This document shows positions 45,610-57,672 of a DNA stretch of 64,000 nucleotides, piece after piece (the stretch's first letter is position 1; every line of letters starts with the position of its first letter). Made by a program: the position numbers and the translations under genes. Source of the DNA: Rhodoferax sp. (GTDB taxonomy: Bacteria; Pseudomonadota; Gammaproteobacteria; Burkholderiales; Burkholderiaceae_C); contig NZ_JAUYQD010000024.1 of NCBI RefSeq assembly GCF_030697375.1, positions 35,637-99,636 on the forward strand, given 5' to 3'. Below the pieces are notes generated by a model, which searched no databases, had not been told where the DNA came from, and worked only from the letters and a program-made list of their open reading frames with translations.

Positions 45610-46500
45610 ATGGCAGCAGGTAAGGAAATTCGCGGCAAGATCAAATCGGTGGAAAACACCAAGAAGATCACCAAAGCCATGGAAATGGTCGCCGCCAGCA
45701 AGATGCGTAAGGCGCAGGAGCGCATGCGTGCGGCCCGCCCTTACAGCGAGAAAATTCGCAATATTGCAGCCAATCTCGGTCAGGCCAACCCTGAGTATGT
45801 GCACGCTTTCATGAAAACCAACGACGCCAAGTCTGCGGGCATGATCGTGGTGACCACCGACAAAGGTTTGTGTGGCGGCATGAATACCAACGTATTGCGT
45901 GGCGTGACCCACAAGTTGCGCGACTTGCAAGCGGCGGGCGTGTCAACGCAAGCCGTTGCGATTGGTAACAAAGGCTTGGGTTTTTTAAATCGTGTTGGCG
46001 CTAAAGTGGTGTCGCATGCGACACAGTTGGGCGATACACCGCATTTGGAGAAACTCATTGGCCCTGTCAAGGTGCTGTTGGATGCTTATGCCAAAGGTGA
46101 AGTGAACTCGGTGTATCTTTGCTACACCCGGTTTATCAACACCATGAAGCAAGAGCCGGTCGTTCAGCAACTATTGCCACTGTCGAGCAGTGCCATGCAA
46201 GCTGAAACGAAGGCCAATGAAGCATCAACCGGCGCCAAGCACGGTTGGGACTACATCTATGAGCCGGATGCACAGGCAGTGATCGACGATTTGTTGGTTC
46301 GCTACGTGGAGGCGCTTGTGTACCAGGCGGTGGCTGAAAACATGGCGTCCGAGCAATCGGCCCGTATGGTTGCCATGAAGTCGGCGACCGACAATGCCGG
46401 CAGCGTGATTGCCGAGCTCAAGCTGGTCTACAACAAAACGCGTCAAGCAGCGATTACGAAAGAACTTTCGGAAATCGTCGCGGGTGCAGCGGCGGTTTAA
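45610..46500 (+). CDS. atpG: ATP synthase F1 subunit gamma
   Basis: The protein has 296 residues. The N-terminal helix [27 protein letters not shown] (3-29, by position) and the C-terminal helix [15 protein letters not shown] form the rotor coiled coil. [13 protein letters not shown] near 80 is the conserved middle motif. AAGGAG precedes the ATG. Confidence 0.97.
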   Translation: MAAGKEIRGKIKSVENTKKITKAMEMVAASKMRKAQERMRAARPYSEKIRNIAANLGQANPEYVHAFMKTNDAKSAGMIVVTTDKGLCGGMNTNVLRGVTHKLRDLQAAGVSTQAVAIGNKGLGFLNRVGAKVVSHATQLGDTPHLEKLIGPVKVLLDAYAKGEVNSVYLCYTRFINTMKQEPVVQQLLPLSSSAMQAETKANEASTGAKHGWDYIYEPDAQAVIDDLLVRYVEALVYQAVAENMASEQSARMVAMKSATDNAGSVIAELKLVYNKTRQAAITKELSEIVAGAAAV

Positions 46501-47928
<1,428 letters not shown>

Positions 47929-47997
47929 TTTGAAACTTTGTGGGACAGTCGGTAGCCGTTCGGCGGCTGGCCCTGTCTCCAACTGATCAGGAAAATC

Positions 47998-48414
47998 ATG
48001 AACACCATCCACGTTGATGTGGTCAGTGCCGAAGAATCCATCTACTCGGGTGAGGCGCGTTTCGTCGCTTTGCCTGGTGAGGCGGGCGAACTGGGCATTT
48101 ACCCACGCCACACACCGTTGATCACGCGCATCAAGGCGGGGTCGGTGCGTATTGAAAATGCGGACGGCAGCGAAGAGTTTGTTTTCGTGGCCGGCGGTAT
48201 TCTGGAAGTGCAGCCCCATTGCGTAACGGTGTTGTCTGACACCGCCATACGTGGCAAGGATCTGGACGACGAGAAGGCCAATGCCGCCAAGGCGGCTGCT
48301 GAAGAAGCACTCAAAAATGCCAAAGGTGAGTTGGACATTGCCCGTGCACAATCCGAGCTGGCCGTGATGGCTGCACAGATTGCTGCGCTGCGCAAGTACC
48401 GCGCCAAAAAGTAA
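47998..48414 (+). CDS. atpC: ATP synthase F1 subunit epsilon
   Basis: The protein has 138 residues. The N-terminal beta sandwich contains [17 protein letters not shown] near 29-45 and the C-terminal two helices are Ala-rich ([18 protein letters not shown]). It regulates ATPase activity and couples gamma to the c-ring. It is the last gene of the operon. Confidence 0.97.
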   Translation: MNTIHVDVVSAEESIYSGEARFVALPGEAGELGIYPRHTPLITRIKAGSVRIENADGSEEFVFVAGGILEVQPHCVTVLSDTAIRGKDLDDEKANAAKAAAEEALKNAKGELDIARAQSELAVMAAQIAALRKYRAKK

Positions 48415-48436
48415 ACGCGCTCTTTGCGCTGACGAG

Positions 48437-48464
48437 AAAACCGCCTTCGGGCGGTTTTTGTCTT
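48437..48464 (+). terminator. Rho-independent terminator of the atp operon
   Basis: AAAACCGCC-TTCG-GGCGGTTTTT is a 6- to 9-bp stem with a TTCG tetraloop followed by T residues, 22 bases after the atpC stop. It could also work for the convergent TPM gene on the other strand. Confidence 0.9.
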
Positions 48465-48474
48465 TTGGCATCCG

Positions 48475-48990
48475 CTACCGGAGCAAGGGAGTGTCCGCTA
48501 ATTCATTGGGGTTGTTGGCGCCTTCAGCAAGCGCAAAATGCGCCCGAAGGACCCCGGAGACCTCGTCAATTGCCTGGGCCAAACCCGCTTCAAAACGACC
48601 ATCGTGCAACGCGGAACCCAGCCGGTGCACCATGGCGAGCCATGCGTCGGAGGACACGTAGGGACTGAGGCCGCGGTCCGCCACCACTTCGATGCGGCGC
48701 TCAGCCAATAGCAGATAGATCAATACACCGTTGTTCTCCGCGGTGTCCCAGACACGGAGTTCACCGAACTGATCCACGGCCCTGCGGCGAACCAAGCCAT
48801 CCATACCGTCGTTTGCAAGCAAATAGTGGTTAGGTAGCCCAGCCTCGATGCAAAGGCGAATTTCCCCGCTGTGGCTCTGCTCGCTACGCGCCACCTGTTG
48901 CGTCAGCCGGAGCACCGCATCGGGGGCCAGCGTGCGAATGGAGTCATTCACCCAGCGGTGCTTGAAAAGTCGTTTCAGTTGTATCCACAT
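48475..48990 (-). CDS. TPM-domain protein (cytoplasmic-facing)
   Basis: The protein has 171 residues from ATG 48990, with GGGGAG six bases upstream, overlapping the previous gene's stop by three bases. A TPM (YgcG-like) domain is visible: SIRTLAPDAVLRLTQQVARSE near 18, then ENNGVLIYLLLAERRIEVVADRGL near 80-103 (by position). It has no signal peptide. It is the second of a lemA-TPM-TPM operon that is widely conserved and of unclear function. Confidence 0.8.
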   Translation of the reverse strand: MWIQLKRLFKHRWVNDSIRTLAPDAVLRLTQQVARSEQSHSGEIRLCIEAGLPNHYLLANDGMDGLVRRRAVDQFGELRVWDTAENNGVLIYLLLAERRIEVVADRGLSPYVSSDAWLAMVHRLGSALHDGRFEAGLAQAIDEVSGVLRAHFALAEGANNPNELADTPLLR

Positions 48991-49976
48991 CACCATCTCC
49001 CCGAGGCGCCGCCACCGCCAAAATCGCCGCCACCGCCTGACCGGAAGCCGCCGCCACCCGACGATCCACCCCATCCACCCCCCCCGAAGCCTCCTCCCCC
49101 CCAGCCGTTCCTGCCTGAAGAAGGCAGTCCCCGCCCGAGCTGAAACAGCAAGGTCAACACCAGTGCGGCCGGTGCCGCCAGTACGCCAACCAGCACACTG
49201 GAGGTCAGCACCGCCACCGCCACACCGGCGGCCCCGCCCGTGAGTACGGCGCCAAGTCTGGTGCCAAATACCCGCTGTGCGATTGATCCACCGGCCGCGA
49301 CGGCAAAAAATAAAAATACTGCCAAGTCCATCCACTGGAACCCTTGGTTGCCCCGGCCAGTGCCAGCGGCAGACTGTGGTGCCGGTAAAGCTTCGCCCTT
49401 GACCAACGCCATGATTTGGTTCACGCCTTGGTCCAGTCCGCCGGCAAAGTTGCCCTGTCGAAACTGCGGGGTAATGGCCAGATCAATCACCCGTTTGGCC
49501 GCCAAATCGGGAATCGCACCCTCCAGCGTCTTGGCCACTTCAATCCGAAGCTGGCGGTCGTTTTTTGCCACAATCAACAATACACCGTCCCCCACTTCCT
49601 TGCGGCCGATCTTCCAGGTATTCGCCACCCGATTGGCGTAGCTAACAATGTCTTCTGGTTGGGTTGTTGGCACCACCAATACCACCAGCTGTGCGCCACT
49701 GGAGAGCTCAAATGCACGCAACTTGGCATCCAAGGCCTGTAACTGGGAACCGCTCAGAGTCGCGGTGGAATCCATCACATGGGCGCTGAGCGGCGGCACT
49801 GGTAGAACATCCTGTGCCCAGACGCCGCTGGCTAACAGAACAAGCAGAGCCAATGCAACCATTCCCGCCAAAGCACCCCGGGCCATGGTCAAAACAACGG
49901 CCCCAAGCCGTGTCACTGCCTTGGTGCTGGCGCCGTAGGCACGCAGGTGTAGGGGGTTAATGAAGGCGGACACCAC
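48990..49976 (-). CDS. TPM-domain (YgcG-family) membrane protein with Gly-rich tail
   Basis: The protein has up to 328 residues. The start is uncertain: GTG at 49976 or ATG at 49886; the later start puts the signal peptide (ALAGMVALALLVLLASGVWAQ) near the N-terminus and is attractive. The TPM domain includes VLVVPTTQPEDIVSYANRV and VGDGVLLIVAKNDRQLRIEV. Two transmembrane segments follow (about 215-280) and the C-terminal 45 residues are nearly all Gly, Ser and Arg. TPM proteins often pair with LemA, as here. Confidence 0.85.
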   Translation of the reverse strand: MVSAFINPLHLRAYGASTKAVTRLGAVVLTMARGALAGMVALALLVLLASGVWAQDVLPVPPLSAHVMDSTATLSGSQLQALDAKLRAFELSSGAQLVVLVVPTTQPEDIVSYANRVANTWKIGRKEVGDGVLLIVAKNDRQLRIEVAKTLEGAIPDLAAKRVIDLAITPQFRQGNFAGGLDQGVNQIMALVKGEALPAPQSAAGTGRGNQGFQWMDLAVFLFFAVAAGGSIAQRVFGTRLGAVLTGGAAGVAVAVLTSSVLVGVLAAPAALVLTLLFQLGRGLPSSGRNGWGGGGFGGGGWGGSSGGGGFRSGGGGDFGGGGASGRW

Positions 49977-49982
49977 ACAGGC

Positions 49983-50573
49983 TCACTTTTTATTGAAATC
50001 TACCGTTGGAGGGGCGCTGATCGCAGCCTCGTTTTGCACCGTGAAGCTGGGCTTGGGCGAGTAGCTGAAGGCCATAGCGGTCAAGTTGCTGGGAAAGCTG
50101 CGTGCCAGCACGTTGTACGCTTGCACCGCCTGGATATAGCGGTTGCGTGCCACCGTGATGCGATTTTCGGTACCTTCCAGCTGCACACGCAGGTCCCCAA
50201 AGGCCTGGTTGGCCTTTAAGCTGGGGTAGCGTTCACTGACCACCATCAGGCGGCTCAAGGCACCGCTGAGTTCGCCTTGTGCGGCTTGAAACTTCTGGAA
50301 CGCCTCCGGGTTGTTCAGGGTCTCCGGCGTGACCTGTAGGGCCGTGGCCTTGGCGCGGGCCTCCACCACCTTGGTCAGGGTTTCTTGTTCAAAAGCCGCT
50401 TCGCCTTTGACCGTGGCCACAATGTTGGGAACCAGATCGGCACGCCGTTGGTACTGGTTGAGCACCTCGCTCCACGTCGATTTGGTCTGTTCGTCCAAAC
50501 GTTGAAAATCGTTATAACCGCAGCCTGTTAATGCAGCAGCCGTCAACAAAGCCAATATCCAGTTTTTTACCAT
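49983..50573 (-). CDS. lemA: LemA family lipoprotein
   Basis: The protein has 196 residues from ATG 50573; an upstream in-frame start lacks a lipoprotein signal. The signal ends in the lipobox LTGC near 17. The body is a helical LemA fold with SEVLNQYQRRADLVPNIVATVKG near 35-57 (by position) and ITVARNRYIQAVQAYN near 145. It is anchored in the membrane. It heads the lemA-TPM-TPM operon. Confidence 0.92.
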   Translation of the reverse strand: MVKNWILALLTAAALTGCGYNDFQRLDEQTKSTWSEVLNQYQRRADLVPNIVATVKGEAAFEQETLTKVVEARAKATALQVTPETLNNPEAFQKFQAAQGELSGALSRLMVVSERYPSLKANQAFGDLRVQLEGTENRITVARNRYIQAVQAYNVLARSFPSNLTAMAFSYSPKPSFTVQNEAAISAPPTVDFNKK

Positions 50574-50721
50574 TTCACTACCTCCAAAACTACACGCCAA
50601 CCCCAAAGAGACGAAGCATACATGGGCATGGCGTAAAGACAATCAAGAGGCGCGACCCGGGTGCAGCCATAGGCCGTGAACAAACCCGGCAAAATGCAGT
50701 TCCTACACCCATTGCCTACCA

Positions 50722-51171
50722 ATGTCCAAAGCACGCCAACACGCCGCCTTAGGCGGTACCCCTGATGACATTGAAGTGGCCTTTTACGAGGCGCTTCAGT
50801 CCGCCGATATCGAAAAACTCATGGCCTGCTGGGCCGAGGAGGACGATATCGTGTGTATTCACCCCGGCGGCCCTCGGGTGGTTGGCGCGGGGGCCATCCG
50901 GGCTGCCTTTGACGCCATGTTTGCACACGGCGGCAGCATCCAGGCGCGGCCTGAAAACATTCGCAGGGTGGATTCCTTGGCCAGTGCAGTCCACCATGTG
51001 CTGGAAAAAGTGGAAGTATTGACACCCGACGGCCCCGCCAAAGCCTATGTGCTGGCCACCAACGTTTACCACAAGACGCCACAAGGCTGGCGCATGGTGG
51101 CCCACCATGCCAGCGCCGGAAGCGACGGGGAAGCGCTGGAAATCCACCAAACTGTACAGGTACTGCATTGA
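50722..51171 (+). CDS. NTF2/SnoaL-like small protein
   Basis: The protein has 149 residues. The N-terminal helix (PDDIEVAFYEALQSADIEKLMACW), then EEDDIVCIHPGGPRVVGAGAIRAAF and the final GWRMVAHHAS are typical of the SnoaL/DUF4440 cone fold. Catalytic role unknown; such proteins often bind small hydrophobic ligands. It stands alone between lemA and the hydrolase gene. Confidence 0.75.
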   Translation: MSKARQHAALGGTPDDIEVAFYEALQSADIEKLMACWAEEDDIVCIHPGGPRVVGAGAIRAAFDAMFAHGGSIQARPENIRRVDSLASAVHHVLEKVEVLTPDGPAKAYVLATNVYHKTPQGWRMVAHHASAGSDGEALEIHQTVQVLH

Positions 51172-51202
51172 ATGAAATAGGCCTTCAGCCCCCGTATTAT
51201 CT

Positions 51203-51238
51203 GCGCAGGCAGCTATGAAATATATAGCGCCTGCGTGG
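51203..51238 (+). repeat. Dispersed repeat overlapping the start of the YheT-type gene
   Basis: The core AGCTATGAAATATATAGCGC flanked by GCGCAGGC and CTGCG matches the GCTAYCAAATTGATAGC-type repeat found elsewhere in the window. Its ATG is the start codon of the hydrolase gene. Confidence 0.5.
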
Positions 51239-52186
51239 CTGCCGGGAGGCAACTTGCAGACCATCTGGCCGGCCTTGTACGCACGCCGGGTATTTGGCCC
51301 GCGCCCTGAATACCAGCGCGAACGCTGGACTACGCCGGACACGGACTTTGTCGATGTGGATTGGCTGGTAGCCGCACCCCAATCCCCACAGACTCTTTTG
51401 GTGCTGTTCCATGGCCTGGAGGGCTCCTCGCGGAGCCACTATGCGGAGGCCTTTGCAGACCTTGCGCGGGAGCGAGGCATGGCTTATGCCGTTCCCCATT
51501 TTCGGGGGTGCAGCGGCGAGCTGAACCAGGGCCCCCGTGCCTACCACTCGGGCGACTATGAAGAGATTGGCTGGATACTGCAGCGCATGCGCCAACGCCA
51601 CACGGGGCCTATCGTGGCAGTCGGTGTGTCTTTGGGTGGCAATGCGCTGCTGCGTTGGGCGCAGGAAATGGGCTCCGCTGCTGCGCAGACCGTGTCGGCG
51701 GTGGCCGCGGTGTGTTCGCCCATCGATTTGGCTGCGGGCGGACAGGCGATTGGCCGAGGGTTCAACCGCTTGGTCTACACCCGCATGTTTTTGAACACCA
51801 TGAAACCCAAGGCCATGCAAAAACTCTCCCAGCACCCGGGCCTGTTTGACGGCAAGGCATTGATGGCCGCGCGTGATCTTTACGAGTTCGACAATGCGTT
51901 CACCGCGCCATTGCATGGTTTCAAAAGCACCGAAGACTATTGGGCGCGCGGGTCGGCCAAGCCACACCTCCATCGCATTCGAATTCCTGCGCTGGTGGTC
52001 AACGCACGCAACGACCCCTTTGTGCCCGCCTGGTGCCTGCCAAAACCAAGTGAAGTGGGGTCTTGTGTCACCCTTTGGCAACCGAAGCATGGCGGCCATG
52101 TGGGCTTTGCGCAGGGGCCATTGCCAGGCCATGTGCGCACCATGCCCGAAGCGGTGGGCGGATGGTTGGCGCAGCATGTTCAATAA
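51215..52186 (+). CDS. YheT-type alpha/beta hydrolase
   Basis: The protein has 323 residues. WLPGGNLQTIWP at 8-19 is the YheT signature. LFHGLEGSSRSHY near 67 is the oxyanion region, VGVSLGGNALLRW near 140 the nucleophile elbow (G-x-S-x-G with Ser), NDPFVP near 270 the acid and GGHVGF near 293 the His. It is a cytoplasmic serine hydrolase of unknown substrate. It lies 12 bases before a conserved hypothetical gene. Confidence 0.88.
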   Translation: MKYIAPAWLPGGNLQTIWPALYARRVFGPRPEYQRERWTTPDTDFVDVDWLVAAPQSPQTLLVLFHGLEGSSRSHYAEAFADLARERGMAYAVPHFRGCSGELNQGPRAYHSGDYEEIGWILQRMRQRHTGPIVAVGVSLGGNALLRWAQEMGSAAAQTVSAVAAVCSPIDLAAGGQAIGRGFNRLVYTRMFLNTMKPKAMQKLSQHPGLFDGKALMAARDLYEFDNAFTAPLHGFKSTEDYWARGSAKPHLHRIRIPALVVNARNDPFVPAWCLPKPSEVGSCVTLWQPKHGGHVGFAQGPLPGHVRTMPEAVGGWLAQHVQ

Positions 52187-52197
52187 AGGGGTATTTT

Positions 52198-52737
52198 ATG
52201 GATGACATCGTGAAGCAGGCCATGGCCAAATGGCCCAACGTGCCTGCCTGCTACGGCTGGCTGGGCCTGGATGCCCGGGGCAACTGGTACATGCGGGACG
52301 AAGCGGCACAGGCGGCCGGTGCGTTCGCCAGCGGGCACGCAGGGGCCAAGGGCTCTTTGCTCAAGCACGACAAGCTGATCGAATTCATACAGCGCAACTA
52401 CGCCGGTGACGATGCGGGGCAATGGTATTTTCAGAATGGACCGCAGCGCGTCTTTGTCGAACTGGAGGCCACCCCCTGGGTTTGGCGCTTGGACGCGGAT
52501 CTGGTGGTGACCTCCCACAGCGGCGAGTGGGTGCAATACCACCAAGGGCTGATGGACGAAAACGGTTGGTTGTACCTGGAGACCAGCCGGGGTTTTGGGC
52601 TGGTGCACACCCAGGATGTGGGGCAAGCCGCGCTAGCGGTGGACGCCGGTCTCTGGACCGTGCAGGACGTGCTCCGGGACGATCTGGCGGCCCGTTATGG
52701 CTATGTGAAGAGCCCGCAGAGCCAGTACGGAAAATAG
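52198..52737 (+). CDS. Conserved hypothetical protein, betaproteobacterial
   Basis: The protein has 179 residues from ATG 52198 with AAGGGG upstream. It contains MAKWPNVPACYGWLGLDARGNWYMRDE at the start (by position 9-35) and GQWYFQNGPQRVFVELE near 80. I recognise it as a widespread Burkholderiales family annotated only as DUF; no catalytic motif is visible. It shares the transcript of the YheT-type hydrolase. Confidence 0.75.
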   Translation: MDDIVKQAMAKWPNVPACYGWLGLDARGNWYMRDEAAQAAGAFASGHAGAKGSLLKHDKLIEFIQRNYAGDDAGQWYFQNGPQRVFVELEATPWVWRLDADLVVTSHSGEWVQYHQGLMDENGWLYLETSRGFGLVHTQDVGQAALAVDAGLWTVQDVLRDDLAARYGYVKSPQSQYGK

Positions 52738-52741
52738 TTTT

Positions 52742-52770
52742 GCTACCAAAATCATAGCGTCTTGCGCTTG
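52742..52770 (+). repeat. Dispersed repeat, intergenic copy
   Basis: GCTACCAAAATCATAGCGTC followed by TTGCGCTTG is an intergenic copy of the repeat also seen in dat, yggS and the oxidoreductase gene. It lies five bases after the preceding stop. Confidence 0.6.
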
Positions 52771-52821
52771 TTTGGTGCGGGCTGGAGGCTGAAACTATCG
52801 CAAAATACACCTGCAAAACGT

Positions 52822-52858
52822 AAAAAAAGGGCTGGCATCTATCGCCAGCCCTTTTTTG
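52822..52858. terminator. Bidirectional rho-independent terminator
   Basis: AAAAAAAGGGCTGGC-ATCTATC-GCCAGCCCTTTTTT forms an 8-bp GC-rich stem with A and T tracts on both sides. It separates the convergent hypothetical gene (plus) and cytochrome gene (minus) and can serve both. Confidence 0.92.
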
Positions 52859-52874
52859 ATGGAAGTGCGCTGCC

Positions 52875-53405
52875 TTACTTGGCTGCTTCGGCCTCGGCGG
52901 GCTTCTTGGGTTCATCAAACTTGGCGCCCCCAGCATTGGCCATGTAGACCACGCCGCGTGCCACCTCGAAGTCAGAGAAGTCACCGCCACCTTGTGGGCC
53001 CATGGCATTTTTGCCCTTCAATGCAGAGGTCAACAGGGCATCAAACCCGGTTTTGATGCGCGGGCCCCATGCCGCTGCGTCTCCAAACTTGGGCGAACCC
53101 GCTGCGCCAGAGGTGTGGCAGGCGGAACACTGTGCTTGAAAAACCTGTTCGCCGGTGCGGGCCTCGCGGTTGGCATCGAGAATTTCGATCGTGCCGATTT
53201 TCTGGATGCGCTCGGCCGTGGCCTTTTCCACATTGACCGCGCCCGCAGCGGGTTTGTTGTCAGCGGTGACGTAGTACACCAGGCCAATGATCACAAAAAT
53301 TGGAATGATGAAGGAGAAAAAAACCGCCAGCAGCAATTGCTTGGGATTTTTGATCGGGCCGGAATGGGCCCCATCTTGCTCAGTTGCTGGGCTGGTATTG
53401 CTCAT
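52875..53405 (-). CDS. Membrane-anchored cytochrome c5 family protein
   Basis: The protein has 176 residues. One membrane helix near 27-46 (LLLAVFFSFIIPIFVIIGLV) anchors it. The haem site is CSACH near 94 and the distal Met lies in KNAMGPQGGGDFSD near 134. The C-terminus is Lys/Glu/Ala-rich. It carries electrons in the periplasm, probably to a terminal oxidase. Confidence 0.88.
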   Translation of the reverse strand: MSNTSPATEQDGAHSGPIKNPKQLLLAVFFSFIIPIFVIIGLVYYVTADNKPAAGAVNVEKATAERIQKIGTIEILDANREARTGEQVFQAQCSACHTSGAAGSPKFGDAAAWGPRIKTGFDALLTSALKGKNAMGPQGGGDFSDFEVARGVVYMANAGGAKFDEPKKPAEAEAAK

Positions 53406-53497
53406 GGTGTCCTCGAAAAGTCAGGGGCTGCTAAAACAGCGTCGGATTATAGCGGTCACCCTCGTGAAAACACCTACAATGCAGCCTGTTCAGCGTT

Positions 53498-53573
53498 GCG
53501 GCTGTAGCTCAGTGGATAGAGTATTGGCCTCCGAAGCCAAGGGTCGTGGGTTCGATCCCCGCCAGCCGCACCA
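53498..53573 (+). tRNA. tRNA-Arg (anticodon CCG)
   Basis: The acceptor arm GCGGCTG (53498-53504) pairs with CAGCCGC (53563-53569), then A and an encoded CCA (53571-53573). The anticodon stem TTGGC/GCCAA encloses CTCCGAA with CCG at 53531-53533. The T-loop TTCGATC is normal. No integrase gene or repeat of the tRNA 3' end is visible nearby, so it is not an obvious island boundary. Confidence 0.97.
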
Positions 53574-53703
53574 GACAGAGGGCCGAAAAAGATGCCGATC
53601 TTCTCCCCGTCTGCATGCGCGCCACAGCAAAAATCGCCAGCGCGTAGGTCTTGCCACAAGGCACAGCGGCGTAGCGTGCCCCTAGACAGAAACGGTGATT
53701 CCC

Positions 53704-54015
53704 ATGTCGGACGAATACCAGATCGAAATACCCCAGTCGTTCATGGCCCTGTACACCGATGTGGGGCGCTCCAAACCCAACGCACCCCGAGAGGTCGTGG
53801 CGTCGCGGTACGAACTGTGCGAAGACCTGGCCAACTTGTTGACCCAAACCGCTGCCGACATGCAATTCAGTTTGGGTATCGATGCGTCCGATGTGTTGGC
53901 CCGCTGCCACCAGGGCTTGCTGGGGGATGCGGCCGTAGTGAAGGAGGACGAAGCCCGGTGGGTGATTTGCAGACTGGCGGAGCTGCTGCAGTGGAAGCAG
54001 CCTGCCTGGCTCTGA
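53704..54015 (+). CDS. Conserved hypothetical protein
   Basis: The protein has 103 residues from ATG 53704 (MSDEYQIEIPQSFMALY); an in-frame ATG nine bases upstream is less likely. It is wholly helical by composition, with RYELCEDLANLL near 35 and RWVICRLAELLQW near the end. It is familiar as a short Burkholderiales family of unknown function. Its stop is one base from the convergent rsmI stop. Confidence 0.7.
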   Translation: MSDEYQIEIPQSFMALYTDVGRSKPNAPREVVASRYELCEDLANLLTQTAADMQFSLGIDASDVLARCHQGLLGDAAVVKEDEARWVICRLAELLQWKQPAWL

Positions 54016-54016
54016 T

Positions 54017-54933
54017 TCAGGATTCCTGCGGACCCGCTTTCAGGGACAAAGCCAGCTCGTAAAGTGCATTGCGCGGTTCCCCGGTAATGTCTGCAGCCAG
54101 TTTGACGGCGGTTTTGAGCGGAAGTTGCTCCAGAAGTAGCTTCAAAACACGGCTGTCCTGGCCTGGGGACTCCGCCGCAATCGCGGGGTGCACGACCAGT
54201 GCAAATTCTCCGCGAAGGCGGTTGGCATCGGCGGCCAGCCACGCCGACAGGCCCTCCGCCGTGACCGTCGCAATTTCTTCAAACTGTTTGGTGAGCTCGC
54301 GGCCCACCGTAATCTGGCGTGCGCCCAAAGTGGCCAAGGCCTGCGCCACCGCCTCCATGCGGTGCGGGGCCTCCAGCACCACCACCGCCCGGTCCTGGGT
54401 GGCCAAGGCCTGTACCGCTGCGGCCCGTTCTCCGGCCTTGCTGGGCAAAAAGCCGACAAAGACAAAGCCGCCCGCATGGTGGTTGTCTTCGGCCACCCCT
54501 GCGGCCGACATCACCGTGGTGACGCTGCTAGCGCCCGGCAACGGAACCGCGCGCAGCCCCTGGGCCTGCACGGCGGCCACCAGCCGGGCGCCGGGGTCGC
54601 TCACGCCGGGCGTGCCCGCGTCACTGACGTAGGCGACACGCTGGCCCTGGCGCAGATGGTCCACGACGGATTGGGCCGCCTGGGCTTCGTTGTGCTGGTG
54701 CACGGCTATCAGTTGTCCTGGCGCTTTGTCGATACCGTAGGCGCGCAGCAAGGACTGCGTGTGGCGGGTGTCTTCACAGGCGATGGCGTCAACCAAGCCC
54801 AGTACATGCAAAGCGCGTAGCGTGATGTCAGCCAGGTTGCCGATGGGGGTGGCCACCACGTACAGGGTCCCGGGCGGATAATGCTGTTCAGCGGCCGCAT
54901 CGTGCGCCGCACGCAGGGCCGAGGTGTAACTCG

Positions 54934-54940
<7 letters not shown>
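54017..54940 (-). CDS. rsmI: RsmI 16S rRNA (cytidine-1402-2'-O)-methyltransferase
   Basis: The protein has 307 residues, with TTG 54940 the only sensible start. It belongs to the tetrapyrrole-methylase fold: LYVVATPIGNLADITLRAL near 26-44, CEDTRHT near 55, VSDAGTPGVSDPGARL near 104 and PGASSVTTVMSAAG near 135. It methylates C1402 in the ribosomal decoding centre. Its 5' end overlaps the divergent yraN start by seven bases, the conserved rsmI-yraN head-to-head arrangement. Confidence 0.95.
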
Positions 54941-56646
<1,706 letters not shown>

Positions 56647-56660
56647 GACGCGCTCGCTCA

Positions 56661-56693
56661 AAAAAACGGCCCGTATCGGGCCGTTTTGCTTTT
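56661..56693 (+). terminator. Rho-independent terminator after dolP
   Basis: AACGGCCCG-TAT-CGGGCCGTT is an 8-bp GC-rich stem with an A run before and TTTTGCTTTTT after, 15 bases downstream of the dolP stop. It can also serve the convergent oxidoreductase gene. Confidence 0.9.
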
Positions 56694-56714
56694 TGGGGCG
56701 AGGAAATTGGGGAC

Positions 56715-57668
56715 TTACTTCAGCCGCTTGATCAGGCTGGAGGTATCCCAGCGGCGGCCCCCCATGTGCTGCACATCGCCATAGAACTGGTCCACCAGGG
56801 CGGTGACGGGCAGGCGCGCGCCGTTGCGCTTGGCCTCGTCCAGCACCAGCCCCAGGTCCTTGCGCATCCAATCCACGGCAAAACCGAAATCAAACTGGTC
56901 GGCCACCATGGTTTTGCCCCGGTTGTCGAGCTGCCAGCTTTGGGCGGCCCCTTTGCCGATGACGTCCAGCACCTGGTTCATGTCCAGGCCCGCCTTCTGG
57001 CCGAAGGCAATGGCTTCGCTCAGGCCCTGCACCAGGCCCGCAATACAAATCTGGTTGACCATTTTGGCCAGCTGCCCCGCACCACTGTCGCCCAGCAGGG
57101 TGAATGCCTTTGAAAAGGCCATCCCCACCGGGCGGGCCCGCGCAAAGGCCGCCGGGTCGCCACCACACATCACGGTCAGCATGCCGTTTTGGGCCCCCGC
57201 CTGACCGCCAGAGACGGGGGCATCCACAAAGTGCAATCCGAGATTGCGCGCCGCCACACTGAGTTCGCGCGCCACGTTGGCCGATGCCGTGGTGTGGTCC
57301 ACAAAAACGGCCCCTTCCTGCATGCCGGCAAACGCACCGTCGGCGCCCAGGGTGACGCTGCGCAGATCGTCGTCATTGCCGACACAGCAAAAAACGAGGT
57401 CGGCGTTTTGGGAGGCCAGGCGCGGTGTTGCGGCCTGGGCGTTCAAGCCTTTTGAGCCCTTGGCCCCCGTGAATTCAGCGCACCAAGCTATCGATTTGGT
57501 AGCGGTTCGGTTGTACACCGTGACCTGGTGCCCGGCGGCAGCCAGGTGGCCGGCCATGGGGTAGCCCATGACACCGAGCCCCAAAAAAGCGACGCGGACC
57601 GGCGGGCAGGTTTCGTAGGTTTTGACGTTGATGGCTTGGGGAAGAGGGGATGTAGTCGTGTGGGGCAT
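56715..57668 (-). CDS. Beta-hydroxyacid dehydrogenase, 3-hydroxyisobutyrate dehydrogenase type
   Basis: The protein has 317 residues from ATG 57668. Motifs are VAFLGLGVMGYPMAGHL near 24 (NAD(P) site), VDAPVSGGQAGAQNGMLTVM near 145 (substrate site), and KMVNQ near 200 with the catalytic Lys. The protein acts on short 3-hydroxy acids such as tartronate semialdehyde or 3-hydroxyisobutyrate; substrate not determinable. It holds one in-frame copy of the dispersed repeat (57478-57503), encoding ATKSIA near residue 55. Confidence 0.87.
   Translation of the reverse strand: MPHTTTSPLPQAINVKTYETCPPVRVAFLGLGVMGYPMAGHLAAAGHQVTVYNRTATKSIAWCAEFTGAKGSKGLNAQAATPRLASQNADLVFCCVGNDDDLRSVTLGADGAFAGMQEGAVFVDHTTASANVARELSVAARNLGLHFVDAPVSGGQAGAQNGMLTVMCGGDPAAFARARPVGMAFSKAFTLLGDSGAGQLAKMVNQICIAGLVQGLSEAIAFGQKAGLDMNQVLDVIGKGAAQSWQLDNRGKTMVADQFDFGFAVDWMRKDLGLVLDEAKRNGARLPVTALVDQFYGDVQHMGGRRWDTSSLIKRLK
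57478..57503 (-). repeat. Dispersed repeat inside the dehydrogenase gene
   Basis: On the minus strand GCTACCAAATCGATAGC is followed by TTGGTGCGC. It is read in frame as ATKSIAWC and matches the copy in dat. Confidence 0.6.
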
Positions 57669-57672
57669 GGGC

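Noticed and set aside
53498..53573. tRNA-Arg as an integration site of an island
   Set aside because: Neighbours are ordinary conserved genes, no integrase is present and no repeat of the tRNA 3' end was seen.
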